In this document: piece by piece, positions 8,497 to 19,275 of the stretch
Layout: each line of letters begins with the position of its first letter
Position numbering within the stretch: the stretch's first letter is position 1
Source: Saccharomycodes ludwigii
Taxonomy: Eukaryota; Ascomycota; Saccharomycetes; Saccharomycodales; Saccharomycodaceae
NCBI RefSeq assembly: GCF_020623625.1
Contig: NC_060202.1
Span: 1,553,501-1,617,500 of the forward strand
Direction: 5' to 3'
DNA length: 64,000 nt
Translations under genes and position numbers: made by a program
The notes under the pieces: model-generated
Databases searched by the model: none
What the model was told of the DNA's origin: nothing
The model's input: the letters and a program-made list of their open reading frames with translations, nothing else

Positions 8497-11421
8497 TTAA
8501 AATGGACTGTTCTTTTCCAACGATTCAATTAAATTTGCTTCAGGAATGATATTATCAAAAAGTTTAAGCTTTAATAATAATTTGGCATGTTCAGAAGATA
8601 AGTTATCTCTTCGATCCGAATATATACTACCTAATTGAGAAAAAGTTCTTTCGGAAGCAACTGAGGAGGTAGGAAGGGATTTTAAAAGGTGGAAGATTGC
8701 TTTAAATATAGGATCTTTAACTTCTTGTATACACTCATCATATATTCTGAAGTTTGAAATTAAGGTTGAAATACACATCTCACTATGCCCAATAATACCA
8801 TCTTTTTCATATTTTCTTATTTGTTCAATATAATATTTTTTAAAACAGGAATTATGTTTTCTTTTAAACTCTTTTTTAATAACAAATAAACCTTCTTTTA
8901 TATCTTTTCTAAGAATACTCAAAAAACTCTTTTCACTAGGTTCATCTGGTGTTGTAAAAAAGTTACCATCTTTAATAATATCAGCCAAACATTTTGTATG
9001 CTGAGGATGAGTATACTTTACATTTGCTGTATCCAAATCATTATTAGACAACTTTAAGTGCTCTTTCATTGAATCCAGATGCGTTTTTAATTTAGCTAAA
9101 AGTTGTTCGTCTGAAAAAGTGGATGATTTATAGGCATTATTGACAGATTCAGTATGAGAAACATTATTATCATCAGAGGAGAAATTATCTGAATCATTAG
9201 CTGCATTATCAGCAATAACATTAAAAGGAGCATTATCTTCAGTATCAAAAGTTGGAGCATCATTAGCAGCAGAAACCTTACCGGAAGCATTGGCTGCGTT
9301 ATCAGCAGTAACATTACAAGAGGCATTAGCTTCGTTATCCGCAGAAATGATACCAGAAGCATTGGCTACGTTATCAGCGGTAACATTACCAAAAGCATTA
9401 GCATCATTATCAGCAGAAATGTTAGCAGAAGCATTGGCTGAATTATCAGCGGTAACATTACCGGAAGCATTGGCTGCGTTATCAGCAGTAACATTACAAG
9501 AGGCATTAGCGCCATTATCAGCAGAAACGTTAGCAGAAGCATTAGCTTTGTTATCAGCACAAACCTTAGCAGAGGCATCAGCTGCATTATTGGCAGAACC
9601 GTTATCAAAAATATTAACCAAATTACCAGAAGCATTAGATACATTATAATCAGTGGAATTAAAAACATTTGTGTTACCATCACTAGTAACAGCATCAGAA
9701 TTTAGATGTGTATCTTTATAAAAATTACTGGAAGTTTGGTGAAAACCACTAAAGTTATCAGGAAGAAACTTTTCTACAATTACAGCCAACACCAAATCTA
9801 TAATTTGTTCTGAATGAATTCCATCTGTATGAGAGTCTATATTAACCAAGTAATGAGGACTTAAACAAGTGCCTAATAAACAAAGCTTGCTCTCCATATA
9901 GTATGAAAAGTATTTATTAAAAATTGGGATCGAGTCGGTCAATTCTTTGCAAAGTTCATCATCATGAGAAAAACAGTTGAAAATAAATAATTTGAGAATA
10001 TGCAAGGAATAAAGAATGTCCCCATGAAAAGCATAGTTATCACTAAAGTATTTTGTCAAAAAATCTATAACTTTCATGTGATCAGCAAACATCTCAATAA
10101 AATCAAATCAAATTGTTTCTCCGTCAAAATAAAATCTTTTGAACCATATTCACTTGTGAACAAATCTGATTGAAATACGGGTTTTAATTCAATAAATCTT
10201 TTTAGTTGCTCATAATAACTTCCCCATCGAGTTTTACATGCAAATTTTATGGTCAACTCCTTATTCAAAATTTTTTTTCGAAAATTCTGTGATTGTATTC
10301 CTATTACGGGCAAATGAGTTGTTTAATGAATAAACTTTTTTAATTGCCCGTCTCAAACCTTTAAAATCAAACACTGAATTTTCTAAGCCCTCATCAGTTA
10401 CTGACGATTCTATCGTATTTTCAATCAAACACGAAACCAAATCATCAGATATTTCTTTATATTTTGTATAATTATCTTCGCCGTTGTCAATAACTGCATC
10501 TTGAGATGTGTGTGATGCCGTTGCACTGTATTCTGTTAATCTTGTTCGAATATAATCTTCACTGATACTATCCTTTCCAATCACCTGTTGGGCACAAATA
10601 TCATTTACGTCAACCAATTGATTTCAAATATCAGCATCTTCCTTGTCAATTGTTATATTTTTGCGGATTGTATCAAATATAATACCTGAAATATGTGGAA
10701 AACAACGAACTTGTTCTATACGAATACCACAAAAGTTCCCACCACAATTTTTTTGAAATAAATCAATATACATATTATTAACCTCATTCAATGTTGACCA
10801 AATAAACTTATAATTGGACAAGCCAATTGTATTTTTAAAATCTTCTTTTTCCTGAAGCTCATGCTCTACATTCTGGAAATATCTGTTTATATTATCATTA
10901 TTCACAGTGTTAGATGTCAATTTGTAAACAGGGCAATTATGACACACTATTTGGTTAAATATATCATCTCTAATAAATAAACGTTTATAATTTGACTCAG
11001 AATTTTTTAACTTTGGTAATAAATAGTTGAAATTGGGGTGATCTAGATCTTCTCTTTTAATACCATGAATGGTAGTCATATGTGCCTTAAGATTGCTACT
11101 TGCATAAGGACTATATTTACGTTTAGTGGCTTGTGCTGGAAACATATTAACACAATGCATACAAAAAATTGAATCATCTTGATTCTCATTTCCAGAGGTA
11201 GCAGTGGATAAGTTGAGAGTTTTATAGACATGTTTGTAAATGGTTGACTCTAGCTTTGACCTTTTAATACCTGTTTCGTTGGATTTATGGAATATAAAAT
11301 TGTCACATGCAACTAATTTTAGTTTTGAACTATTATATTCAAAGACTTTTGTCGCAGGATATTGCTTTGTCGTAGGCCCTATAGAGTTAAGGTCAATTTT
11401 GTAAGGTAAACCATTAGCCAT
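8497..11421 (-). pseudogene. hAT transposase, interrupted
   Basis: The N-terminal part (10624-11421) starts at an ATG and contains a BED-type zinc finger: CMHC at about residues 88-91, then LKAHMTTIHG with the H-x4-H pair. The frame then meets a TGA (10624-10626) and continues in the same frame to about 10261. A shift leads into another frame (10074-10313), and a second shift returns to the first frame for the C-terminal part (8497-10092). That part carries the hAT dimerisation region (SVASERTFSQLGSIYSDRR), which is well conserved. One nonsense codon and two frameshifts indicate a non-functional copy, yet much of the sequence is intact, so decay looks fairly recent. There is no sign of introns at the breaks. 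A diverged 36-bp repeat array lies within the C-terminal part. Confidence 0.85.
9263..9622 (-). repeat. 36-bp in-frame minisatellite inside the hAT transposase
   Basis: Nine 36-bp units (9263-9586) plus a partial tenth encode a 12-residue motif of the form ADNxANASxNV(T/S). A 51-nt stretch starting near 9281 recurs identically 180 bp later near 9461, giving a five-unit higher-order period. All units keep the reading frame. Confidence 0.9.
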
Positions 11422-11909
11422 TTTTAACTTTATTCGTTAAACATATCAGTTAAACCTTTATAACATATATGTGTGTATTGATGACGTTGTTGAATTACAA
11501 AATAGAATAAAATAAAAGCCCTTGTTATACAGCACTGTTACCCGGTTACAAATTGTGACGATACTATCTGAATTTTGTTTTCTTTATTTTTGTTTCATAA
11601 AACTTGTATGAAAATATTTTGTCATAGATAAATAACAATTTTTGCCTTTCATTGTATTATTATAAAAAGAGTAATTCTTAGAGCTATTTCTTTTATTTCA
11701 GGTTTCCTATGTATTAATTATTTGAATTTTCTGTATCAATTATTAGAAAGAAAATCCTAAAAAAAACAACATCAATTTATTTTAATCGCCTACAGGTTAT
11801 AAGCAGGTATCTTTGACTATTTTTGTTTACTATAAAGTTACCATATTTGTGTTTACTGTGGTGCGTAGATCAAACCAAACTTAAGGTCGTTGCTGGGCGC
11901 CTGATACTG

Positions 11910-12216
11910 ATATATACTATATTTCTTAATATTATAATTGATGTATTGGGAATCAGCTGATTCTACATTTTTTTTATTATTATTATATATATCTTTTGTT
12001 TTGCTCTTTAGATAGCAGATTTTGTAGATTTTATCCTTACCTTAGTAATCATACATACCGGATGTTATTATTTAATTTTTATAACAGCTGAACCTTAACT
12101 TAGTAAAAGTTGAAATCCCTATTTTTATTTTTAAACCACTTTAATCACTACGAATAGTATTAGAAAAAAAGAAACGTAAAGTTTATAAATATATTTAAAT
12201 AACGCTTAAACTAAAT
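11910..12216. other. Intergenic region between the hAT element and the CBK1 3' end
   Basis: AT-rich, with short TTA/TAT repeats. No gene is seen. It holds the presumed CBK1 3' UTR. Confidence 0.4.
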
Positions 12217-14094
12217 TTACAATGCATTTTTCGTAGTTAAATAATCAAATCTAGAATAAGTATACCCAATAAATGGCAAGTCCTGCTGTCTACTCTTCTT
12301 CGTCATCACACCCTCATAACCGGCTTGTTGCTGTGGCTGTTGCTGTTGTTGCAACATCCTTTCTTTCTCTTTAGCTAACGCCATCGCAGGACTATCTGGA
12401 ATATTTTCCAATTCATCAGTTGGGAAAAACCTAGTATCGGTAATACTACTTAGTTTAGGTATATATGGCGCTTCAACTTGACGTATGGTATTCCAATCAA
12501 CACCTCTAAAAAATGGATGTGTTTTGATTTCATTCGCTCCCCCGTTTGTACCCATTCTGTGATCAGCATGTGTTAATAATCTTCTAATCAAATCTTCAGC
12601 CTCGTAACTAATATGGATATCATCTGGAAACTGTAAAGTCTGTTCGAAATTCATGATCTTCTTATATGTTTCCTGAGGAGTTTCACTACAAAATGGTGGC
12701 CAGCCAATTAAACATTCATACATAATCGCACCCAACGACCACCAGTCACATTCTTGCCCGTAGCCTTGATAAAGAAAAATTTCCGGTGCAATATAATCAG
12801 GGGTACCAACTGTTGAGTACGCCATTAACCTTCTAGATTTCCTCCACGTTTGCATTTGTTGTCTATTGGTCATTGTTAGATGAATGGCATCCACAACCAT
12901 TGTATTTCTATGACTAGCAGTATTGGCACTTGGGGGTTTAGATAATGTATTATTGCTGTTACCGTTGCTCCCATCAGTGGCTGTTTGTTGTAGTAATTTT
13001 TTGTAATACGTAGAATCGTGTGTCTTGTGAAAGCCAGTAGACAACCCAAAATCACTTAGTTTAATATGGCCTCTAATGTCAATCAAAATGTTGTCCGGCT
13101 TAATATCTCTATGGATAAAACCTAGCTTGTGAATAGCCTCAATTGCCAAAATACATTCGGCTATATAAAATCTCGTAACATCCTCAGTAAAGATCTGCCA
13201 CCTAATTAACATAGTCATCAAATCACCACCAGGCAAAAATTCCATAATTAAATACAAGTATTGACTATCTTGGAAAGAATAATACAAAGAAACAACCCAT
13301 GGAGAATCTGCACCAGCCAAGACATCTCTTTCGGCCTTAACATGAGCTAGTTGGTCTTTTTTGTACATTTCAGACTTCAATAGCGTCTTCATAGCATATA
13401 TTTTCCCAGTATCCTTTTTTTGTACTAGCCGGACCTCACCAAACGCACCTTTACCAATAACTTTGACCGTTTTAAAATCATCTAGTGATAATCTCGTCCT
13501 TCTCAATCTTAAAAATTGAGATTCTTTACGACCTAAATTGCCCAATTCACGTTGTTTCCTTTCATCACTCCAATCTTGGTGATGATATTGTAAATTAGTT
13601 TCTAATTCAACTCGTCTTTGGTTTCTTTCAATTGCATAATTAACCGAGGTTTGATAGAAGTTCTCAATACGCAATTTAACTGCAGCTGCTTTGTCTTGTG
13701 TGGATTTGCTCAATAAATCAGGTCTCCTCTCAAAATACATATAGTTATTATTAGTACCATTATTTGTAGGTGTGGTTTCTCTGGTATTTGCCGCAGAGGC
13801 AACCAACGAAGAATGGGTATTGCTGCTACCATCATTAAGTGGAAAAACACCGGTTCCCATAGGATTCCCGTTGTTATTTTTTATTTGTTTATTGTTTGTG
13901 GTGCTGGTATCTACTTGTTGATGAGGGGTGTAGTTATTAAAATTACCATTATAAGCGTTTTGTTTTTGTTTTTGATCAAATTGGACAGTAGGACTGGAAG
14001 GGTCATTAGAATTGCCTGTATTGTTAACGTTAGAGTTGCTATGATTATTATGCATATAGAGAGAGTTCCCGGAAGGTGGCGGTGCTATATTTCC

Positions 14095-14159
<65 letters not shown>

Positions 14160-14346
14160 GATAGTGTGGAATAGATGTATTATTGGGATACCCTTGCATA
14201 TATTGATTATCTTGGTAACACATTTGTTGTTGGTGATTATCGTTAGTGGATGTTGTAACATTGTTACTAGTATTGTTATAATTGTATTGACTATATGGAT
14301 ATTGAGTATTGTTACCAGTATTAGTGCCATACATTTGTTGTTGTTG

Positions 14347-14379
<33 letters not shown>

Positions 14380-14427
14380 ATATTGATGTTGATTAATGTT
14401 ACTATTCTTACTGTTCATTCCAAACAT
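12217..14427 (-). CDS. CBK1: NDR/LATS-family protein kinase Cbk1
   Basis: Cbk1 is the kinase of the RAM network. With Mob2 it phosphorylates and activates Ace2 in daughter cells and Ssd1, driving cell separation and polarised growth. The product is 736 residues. Residues 1-240 are low complexity, rich in Asn and Gln, with a 22-Gln run. An NDR N-terminal regulatory region precedes the kinase domain. Visible motifs are the Gly loop (IGKGAFGEV, about 325), HRDIKPDN (about 440), DFGLS (about 460), a typical NDR insert, the activation segment [11 protein letters not shown] (about 541), and the C-terminal hydrophobic motif FIGYTYSRF with its regulatory Thr. The N-terminal 14 residues hold two nearby ATGs, of which the first is chosen. 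It is adjacent to RPL42, as in YNL161W-YNL162W. Confidence 0.97.
14095..14160 (-). repeat. Pure CAA repeat (22 codons) in CBK1
   Basis: Twenty-two uninterrupted CAA codons encode a polyglutamine run in the Cbk1 N-terminus. An ATT/TAT-type Asn-coding run lies further toward the start (about 14347-14378). Pure repeats like this are length-variable. Confidence 0.95.
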
Positions 14428-15380
14428 CTTTGAATATATATATTTCTGACTGCTAAAATTAATTATACTAATGATATGTCCCTTTTCACTTTTTTTATTT
14501 TTTTTATTTTTTTCTTTAAATTTAACTCTTTATGTCAACAACAATAAACGAAAGAGAAAAAAAACCTAGGCAATATTTTTTTTTTTTTATTAAAAGTTTC
14601 TTTTTTTTTTCAAAACAAAAAAAATAAAAAAAGAAAATTTCGACAAATCATGGCCGGGTTAAGTTGAAATTATTATCTTTGTAGTTTTCTTTCATAAATT
14701 ATTAGAAAAGATCTCATACAATTTTTTAATAAAGGCCACATAATCTTTTTATACATTCACAAGTGGTGATTTCATTAATAACATAGAGGTATGATTAAAA
14801 GTTTGTAAGGAATAGAAACATGTGGAAAACATATTTGAATTTATCTTGACACAAAAATTCAAATAAAGTTATTATATTTTGTTAGCTCTCTTCATGAATC
14901 AAGTTTGATTCTTCCCATTAGGAATTAGCTATGTAATCATGTTTTGGAACAATATCATGCATAAATTTCAAGTTATCTTCTTTCCTTATTAAATTTATGA
15001 GAAGTTGAATTACAAAACACCAGGTGAAACAAAGAACTCATTCAATTGCAAAAGTAATAACAATTCCATGAATGCTTTAGTGCCCGAAAATTGCCATTGC
15101 TAGGTCCCTAAAAGCAACCTTCAAGTTTTAAACAATATTCCTTGCTTATTAAAAAAAAAAAAAAAAATTTAATACACAATGGTTCTCGATCCGAATTTTT
15201 AAATTTAGTAAATTCACTTCACTTCTCAAGTATTATACTATATTAAGTTAAAAAATAATAATTATATATATAAACATATATATATATATACATATGTATT
15301 ATATTATATTTATACTATAATCAAAAAGGATGAAAAAACAAACACAGGCAAAAAATTGAAAATAATAATTATCAATCCCT
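14428..15380. promoter_or_regulatory. CBK1 upstream region and RPL42 3' flank
   Basis: No gene is seen. T and A tracts lie near 14575-14590 and 15151-15166. A GC-rich word, CATGGCCGGGT, occurs at 14649-14659, about 220 bp upstream of CBK1; the same 11-mer occurs upstream of FMP41. Confidence 0.45.
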
Positions 15381-16535
15381 TTAAAATTGTAAAGCTTGAC
15401 CCTTTTGTTTCTTTTCACCACCCAATTCAAAGTGCTTACATCTCTTCAAAGACAATTGAGTCTTGGCCTTACAAGCAACACATTCCAATCTTAAAACAAC
15501 CTTCTTGGTAGTCTTAGCTTTCTTGTGGAAAACTGGTTTAGTTTGACCACCGAAACCACTTTGTTTACGATCATAACGTCTCTTACCTTGAGCAAACAAG
15601 GAAGCCTTACCAGCCTTGTACTGGGTAACCTTGTGTTGGGTGTGTTTACGACAGTTCTTACCCTTACAGTAAGTCTTTCTGGTCTTTGGAACGTTAACTG
15701 TTCAAAAATAATTACATATGTTATACCACACTTTATTTTTTTTTCCCTCTTCCTTTTTCATGTTGCATATAATCAAAAGCAAGTTTAAAAAGATAATATT
15801 CAAAAAAAAAAATAAAAAGTTGAAGTAAAGTTAAATTAGAAATCATCTGTTAGTAAAATAAAATTAAACGATATAATCTTGGTGAATCGAAAATAAATAA
15901 AACATTGATACAACCTATTTTAAAAAAATGCTCAAAGGAAAACAGCAAATAAACTTTTCTACAGCAACAATATCCTACAGTGCGACAGATATAGCAAAGT
16001 AACATCTTATACTGCAAATTGCAACACCAAAAAAAAAACAATAGTCTTCCTAAACCAAGTTTATCTTCTTAATGCGAACATTTTTAAATGTATGAAGGTG
16101 TATCACTTCTCTAACAGCCTGCTATCTCAATAGCGGGATAATGTCAACCAACGAGTATTAGTACTGATAAACAGAACAAATTAATTTCATTTGCATAGAG
16201 TACTTAATTCTACTGGGTAAAAAATATCTCAAGATTTGAGAAACGGTTCAGAAACCTAACATTTCACTAAAAAGCGAAAAGATATGGGACGTGTCTTTTT
16301 TAAATACTCTTTAATCGTAATGTTGTTCAGTGGTCCAACTAAATGTGTTGTTTTATTACTATGTCTTTGCAGTATATCATTTTTTTTTCTAATATGTGCT
16401 AAAAATATTAGTGTATTCAGAAACACCCAACTATTGTAATCAAATACCCATTATTGCAGGTTTACGTCGCGCTCAACATTATCTTTCTAACGATTCAATT
16501 CCAACAAAAATTCTTGTGTTTATAAACATACCCAT
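15381..16535 (-). CDS. RPL42: 60S ribosomal protein L42 (eL42), two exons
   Basis: Rpl42 lies at the 60S E site, where cycloheximide binds. The gene is spliced: exon 1 is only ATGG (16532-16535) and exon 2 is 15381-15697. The joined frame is 106 residues plus stop, exactly the S. cerevisiae length, and starts [15 protein letters not shown]. Zinc-ligand cysteines are visible (CKGKNC near the start, ECVACK in the C-terminal half). The end ([16 protein letters not shown]) is as in yeast. The split after the first base of codon 2 is shared with yeast RPL42A and RPL42B. It is divergent from CHS7, as YHR141C is from YHR142W, and follows CBK1 as in YNL162W. A single copy serves for both yeast paralogues. 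Codon bias is high. Confidence 0.96.
15698..16531 (-). other. RPL42 intron (834 nt)
   Basis: On the minus strand the 5' splice site is GTATGT (16526-16531). A perfect TACTAAC branch sequence lies at 15849-15855, and the 3' splice site CAG is at 15698-15700, about 150 nt after the branch site. The intron is longer than those of the yeast paralogues. It contains a small GC-richer hairpin (16118-16137), but no C/D or H/ACA snoRNA could be recognised. Confidence 0.92.
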
Positions 16536-16836
16536 TGTGCCTTGTCTTTTTTAAACTTGTTTGTTAGTAGTTTTCTTTTTTTTTAAGAAAAGAATGGATG
16601 CCTGTAGAAAAGTATATATATTTCAAAAGAATTACTAAATTAAAATGATCGGAAAAGTAATTTAACAAGTTTGTAAGTTACAAGAGTGAAAAGGTTTAAA
16701 CGCTATGTCAAGTAGCAACACTAACTAAAGAAAATGACAACTTTCACGAATTCTCATATGGGAAGAGAATGTATAACCAAACATTTGAGGGAAAAAAGAA
16801 GAAAAATAAAATAAGAGAATAAAAAAAAAAAAATTT

Positions 16837-16868
<32 letters not shown>

Positions 16869-17543
16869 TTCTTTCAAAAATAGTTGGAAGGCTTGCTAAT
16901 ATTTAGAGAGCCTTGAAGAAGTTTTTTTTGACCATCATGTTGATAGCAAACATTTATCAGAACATAAATATATTATTTGTATCAAGAAGTAAATGCCAAA
17001 GAAAAGCCTAAATTATCAGACAACGTATAAACGTATTTTATGTATTTGTGTTAGATTTTAATCATAATTGTATAATCTTGGATGTTTTTTTCTTGCCTAA
17101 TATATTTTTGTGAGAAAAACTTTTAAAAAAAAAAATAATTTCTTCTAAAAATGTAAAATGTACAGATGGTATAAGATGTCATAATTAAAATTTTTTGCTT
17201 TTTTTATAAAAAGCTATTTTATTGATTTTGTAGACCTAAATCAGGGTATATCTGGCACAACACAAAAATAAATAAAATACAAAATGACTGTATTCTCTTA
17301 GCCATTCTATTTTCTTTTCTTGTCTTTTTTTTTTTTTTTTTTTTTTTTTATTCAAAGACAATGTCATTTCAAAACTAATCATAGCATATAAAAACTGGCG
17401 GAATAAAATACTAATTATACTTAAATACTGTACGCTGCAATCCTTAATTAAAACTTGAATATATTAAAATAAAAAAAAAAAAAAAAAAAAAGAAATTTAA
17501 CAACAAAGACCAAGACAAAAAGTCATCACTTATATATATATAT
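16536..17543. promoter_or_regulatory. Divergent RPL42/CHS7 promoter region
   Basis: About 1 kb with no gene. It holds long A runs near 16833-16867, a T run near 17327-17349 and an A run near 17472-17490. An AT-dinucleotide run (17531-17545) leads directly into the CHS7 start. Confidence 0.5.
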
Positions 17544-18554
17544 ATGAAGTTTAATAACTTTTATCGTTTATGTTCTAAAACACCCATTCTGTTATGTACT
17601 TTGATAAGATCAACAGATTATCTTACAGGACACAATATTACGTACAAAAATAAGGACACTTTTACTGATGAGCCTCTAAAAAATCCATTAAAATTAAACA
17701 TTTTACCAACATGTTACAGTAGGTCTATATTTGTTGCAAATACAATAATATTTCAGATAGGTAATGCAATTATAAATATCGGCACACTATTTATTTTATC
17801 AATCATATTATACAGTATTAGACAAAAATTCACAGCTATTGGAAGAGATGAGTATATGTATCTATTTCAACTAATTATTTGTTTTATTTTGCTAAGCCTA
17901 ATAGCTGATTGCGGCGTTGCCCCACCAAATTCTATATCATATTCCTATATTGTAGCAATCCAAGTTGCATTTGCTGGTGCTTCATGTTGGGCACTAACCG
18001 TCAGTGGTTTGTTAAATTTTAGATTTTGGGAAGATGGTACTCGTAAAAGTATGTTTATAATCAGAGGCATATCATTTATAGGGTTTAGTTTGAACTTGTT
18101 TGCGTGTCTAGCAATTTCATTGAAATGGTTTACAGATAGTAGTAGTAATAATAATAATAGTGTTGGCGATGGCAACCATAACAACGAGCATGCCATTATA
18201 TTAATGACTGTAATATTTGTATCAAATGCTCTCTGTATACTGATTTTTATAGCCTCTCAATTTTTGGCTTCTATATTTGTGTCAAAAAATTATTGGGGAT
18301 TTGGTGTTGTTTGTATAAATGTATTGTTTTTTGTTACAGGGCTAATAGTTACCTTTGGAATTAGTGATATAGTATGTGAAAAGACAAAACATTATTTGGA
18401 TGGTTTGTTTTTTGGAAGTTTATTTAACTTATTTTCATATATGATGATTTATAAAGTTTGGGACATTAATACTTCGAAAGATTTGGAATTTAATGTATAT
18501 CTCAATAATGAAGACGAAACCATATATAATGAATATAAATTAGGTATTAAGTAG
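17544..18554 (+). CDS. CHS7: Chitin synthase export chaperone Chs7
   Basis: Chs7 is an ER membrane chaperone needed for folding and exit of chitin synthase III (Chs3), and so for the chitin ring at the bud neck and the lateral-wall chitin. The 336-residue product matches the 316-residue yeast protein throughout. The start has YRLCSKTPILLC. Seven hydrophobic segments follow, with family stretches IGNAIINIGTLF, IRQKFTAIGRDEY, DCGVAPPNSISY and KHYLDGLFFGSLFN. The C-terminus has the VWDINTSKDLEF stretch. An Asn/Ser-rich insert near residues 195-213 accounts for part of the extra length. It is divergent from RPL42, as in S. cerevisiae chromosome VIII. Its 3' end lies 96 bp from the convergent small zinc-ribbon gene. 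Confidence 0.97.
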   Translation: MKFNNFYRLCSKTPILLCTLIRSTDYLTGHNITYKNKDTFTDEPLKNPLKLNILPTCYSRSIFVANTIIFQIGNAIINIGTLFILSIILYSIRQKFTAIGRDEYMYLFQLIICFILLSLIADCGVAPPNSISYSYIVAIQVAFAGASCWALTVSGLLNFRFWEDGTRKSMFIIRGISFIGFSLNLFACLAISLKWFTDSSSNNNNSVGDGNHNNEHAIILMTVIFVSNALCILIFIASQFLASIFVSKNYWGFGVVCINVLFFVTGLIVTFGISDIVCEKTKHYLDGLFFGSLFNLFSYMMIYKVWDINTSKDLEFNVYLNNEDETIYNEYKLGIK

Positions 18555-18650
18555 GTAAATGAGTGTTAAGGGTACTTTTTATACCTCTCCATATTCCATA
18601 ATAACGTGAATTATAACAATATATATATGTTATTGGGACTTTTTAACAAA

Positions 18651-18893
18651 TTACAAATCTTTTAATTGTTCGTCATTAAAAATATCCTTCATTGTTACTT
18701 TTTCCGAGACAATCTTTGATAATTCTTCATTTGTTACATAAAATATTTCATTGTCTACACGATTCTGATCAAAAGGATATAAACATTGTTGATTTGGACA
18801 TATTACCAAACTTTGGTTTTGATTGATTAAACAATTGACCAGGTCCGATTTACAGTTTGGACATTTTGTAGTATTCTCAGCTAAAGTTGTCAT
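18651..18893 (-). CDS. YNL162W-A: Small zinc-ribbon-like protein, YNL162W-A type
   Basis: An 80-residue protein with two Cys pairs, CPNCKSDL (residues 12-19) and CPNQQCLYPF (32-41), spaced as in a small zinc ribbon. An acidic helical tail follows. No function is known to me. It lies between the RPL42 and EFL1 homologues and is divergent from EFL1, exactly the place and orientation of the 72-residue yeast ORF YNL162W-A. This position, together with the conserved-looking Cys pattern, supports a real gene. The identity rests mainly on position because I could not align the sequences. Confidence 0.75.
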   Translation of the reverse strand: MTTLAENTTKCPNCKSDLVNCLINQNQSLVICPNQQCLYPFDQNRVDNEIFYVTNEELSKIVSEKVTMKDIFNDEQLKDL

Positions 18894-18916
18894 TTATTCT
18901 TTTTTCGTTCTGTTTA

Positions 18917-18954
<38 letters not shown>

Positions 18955-19275
18955 TTGTTATTTTTTTTTTTTTTTTTGATTAAAATAATATAAAATTTAA
19001 AATATTAACTTTTCCTATATAGATCGACCTTTTTTGGTTAATTTTTTTTTCTTATTTTTTTTTTAGTTAATTTTTTTTTTTTTTTTCTTTTCTTTTTCTT
19101 TTTTTTTTTTTTTTTTTTTCTTTTTCTTTTTCTTTCCTTTTGTTTTAGGTTGCTCACCTATTCCTCCTGCCCCCCCCTAACAACTTTTCATTTGCCTTAA
19201 AAAACTAAAACATCTAATTTGTAAAACTGTATAATAACAAATAAAATAAAAAAAAAAAAGACATATATTAAAGCA
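18894..19275. promoter_or_regulatory. Divergent YNL162W-A/EFL1 promoter region
   Basis: About 380 bp made largely of pyrimidine (T/C) tracts on the + strand, plus an (AC)n/(AT)n run near 18918-18955. No gene. Confidence 0.5.

Larger units (their letters stand above)
8207..11909 (-). mobile_element. Decayed hAT-family DNA transposon
   Basis: The element encodes a hAT transposase on the minus strand (8497-11421). Candidate ends were found by eye. The left end begins CAGAGTTTTGCGCGG at 8207. The right end, read inwards from 11909, begins CAGTATCAGGCGCCC. These share only CAG, a T and the GCGC core. They are flanked by ATATATAT (8199-8206) and ATATATAC (11910-11917), a 7-of-8 match that fits the hAT target preference nTnnnnAn. 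The length of 3.7 kb suits the family. The ends are uncertain because the flanks are simple AT sequence. The element lies between the YHR140W-like gene and CBK1 without disrupting either. Confidence 0.6.

Noticed and set aside
10074-10617. Introns joining the hAT transposase pieces
   Set aside because: No GTATGT-type donors or TACTAAC branch sequences flank the breaks; a stop and frameshifts explain them more simply.
13813-14433. 206-codon ORF opposite the CBK1 N-terminus
   Set aside because: It is poly-Leu/Ile from the CAA and AAT repeats read in reverse.
15698-16531. snoRNA hosted in the RPL42 intron
   Set aside because: No C box, D box or H/ACA arrangement could be recognised on either strand.
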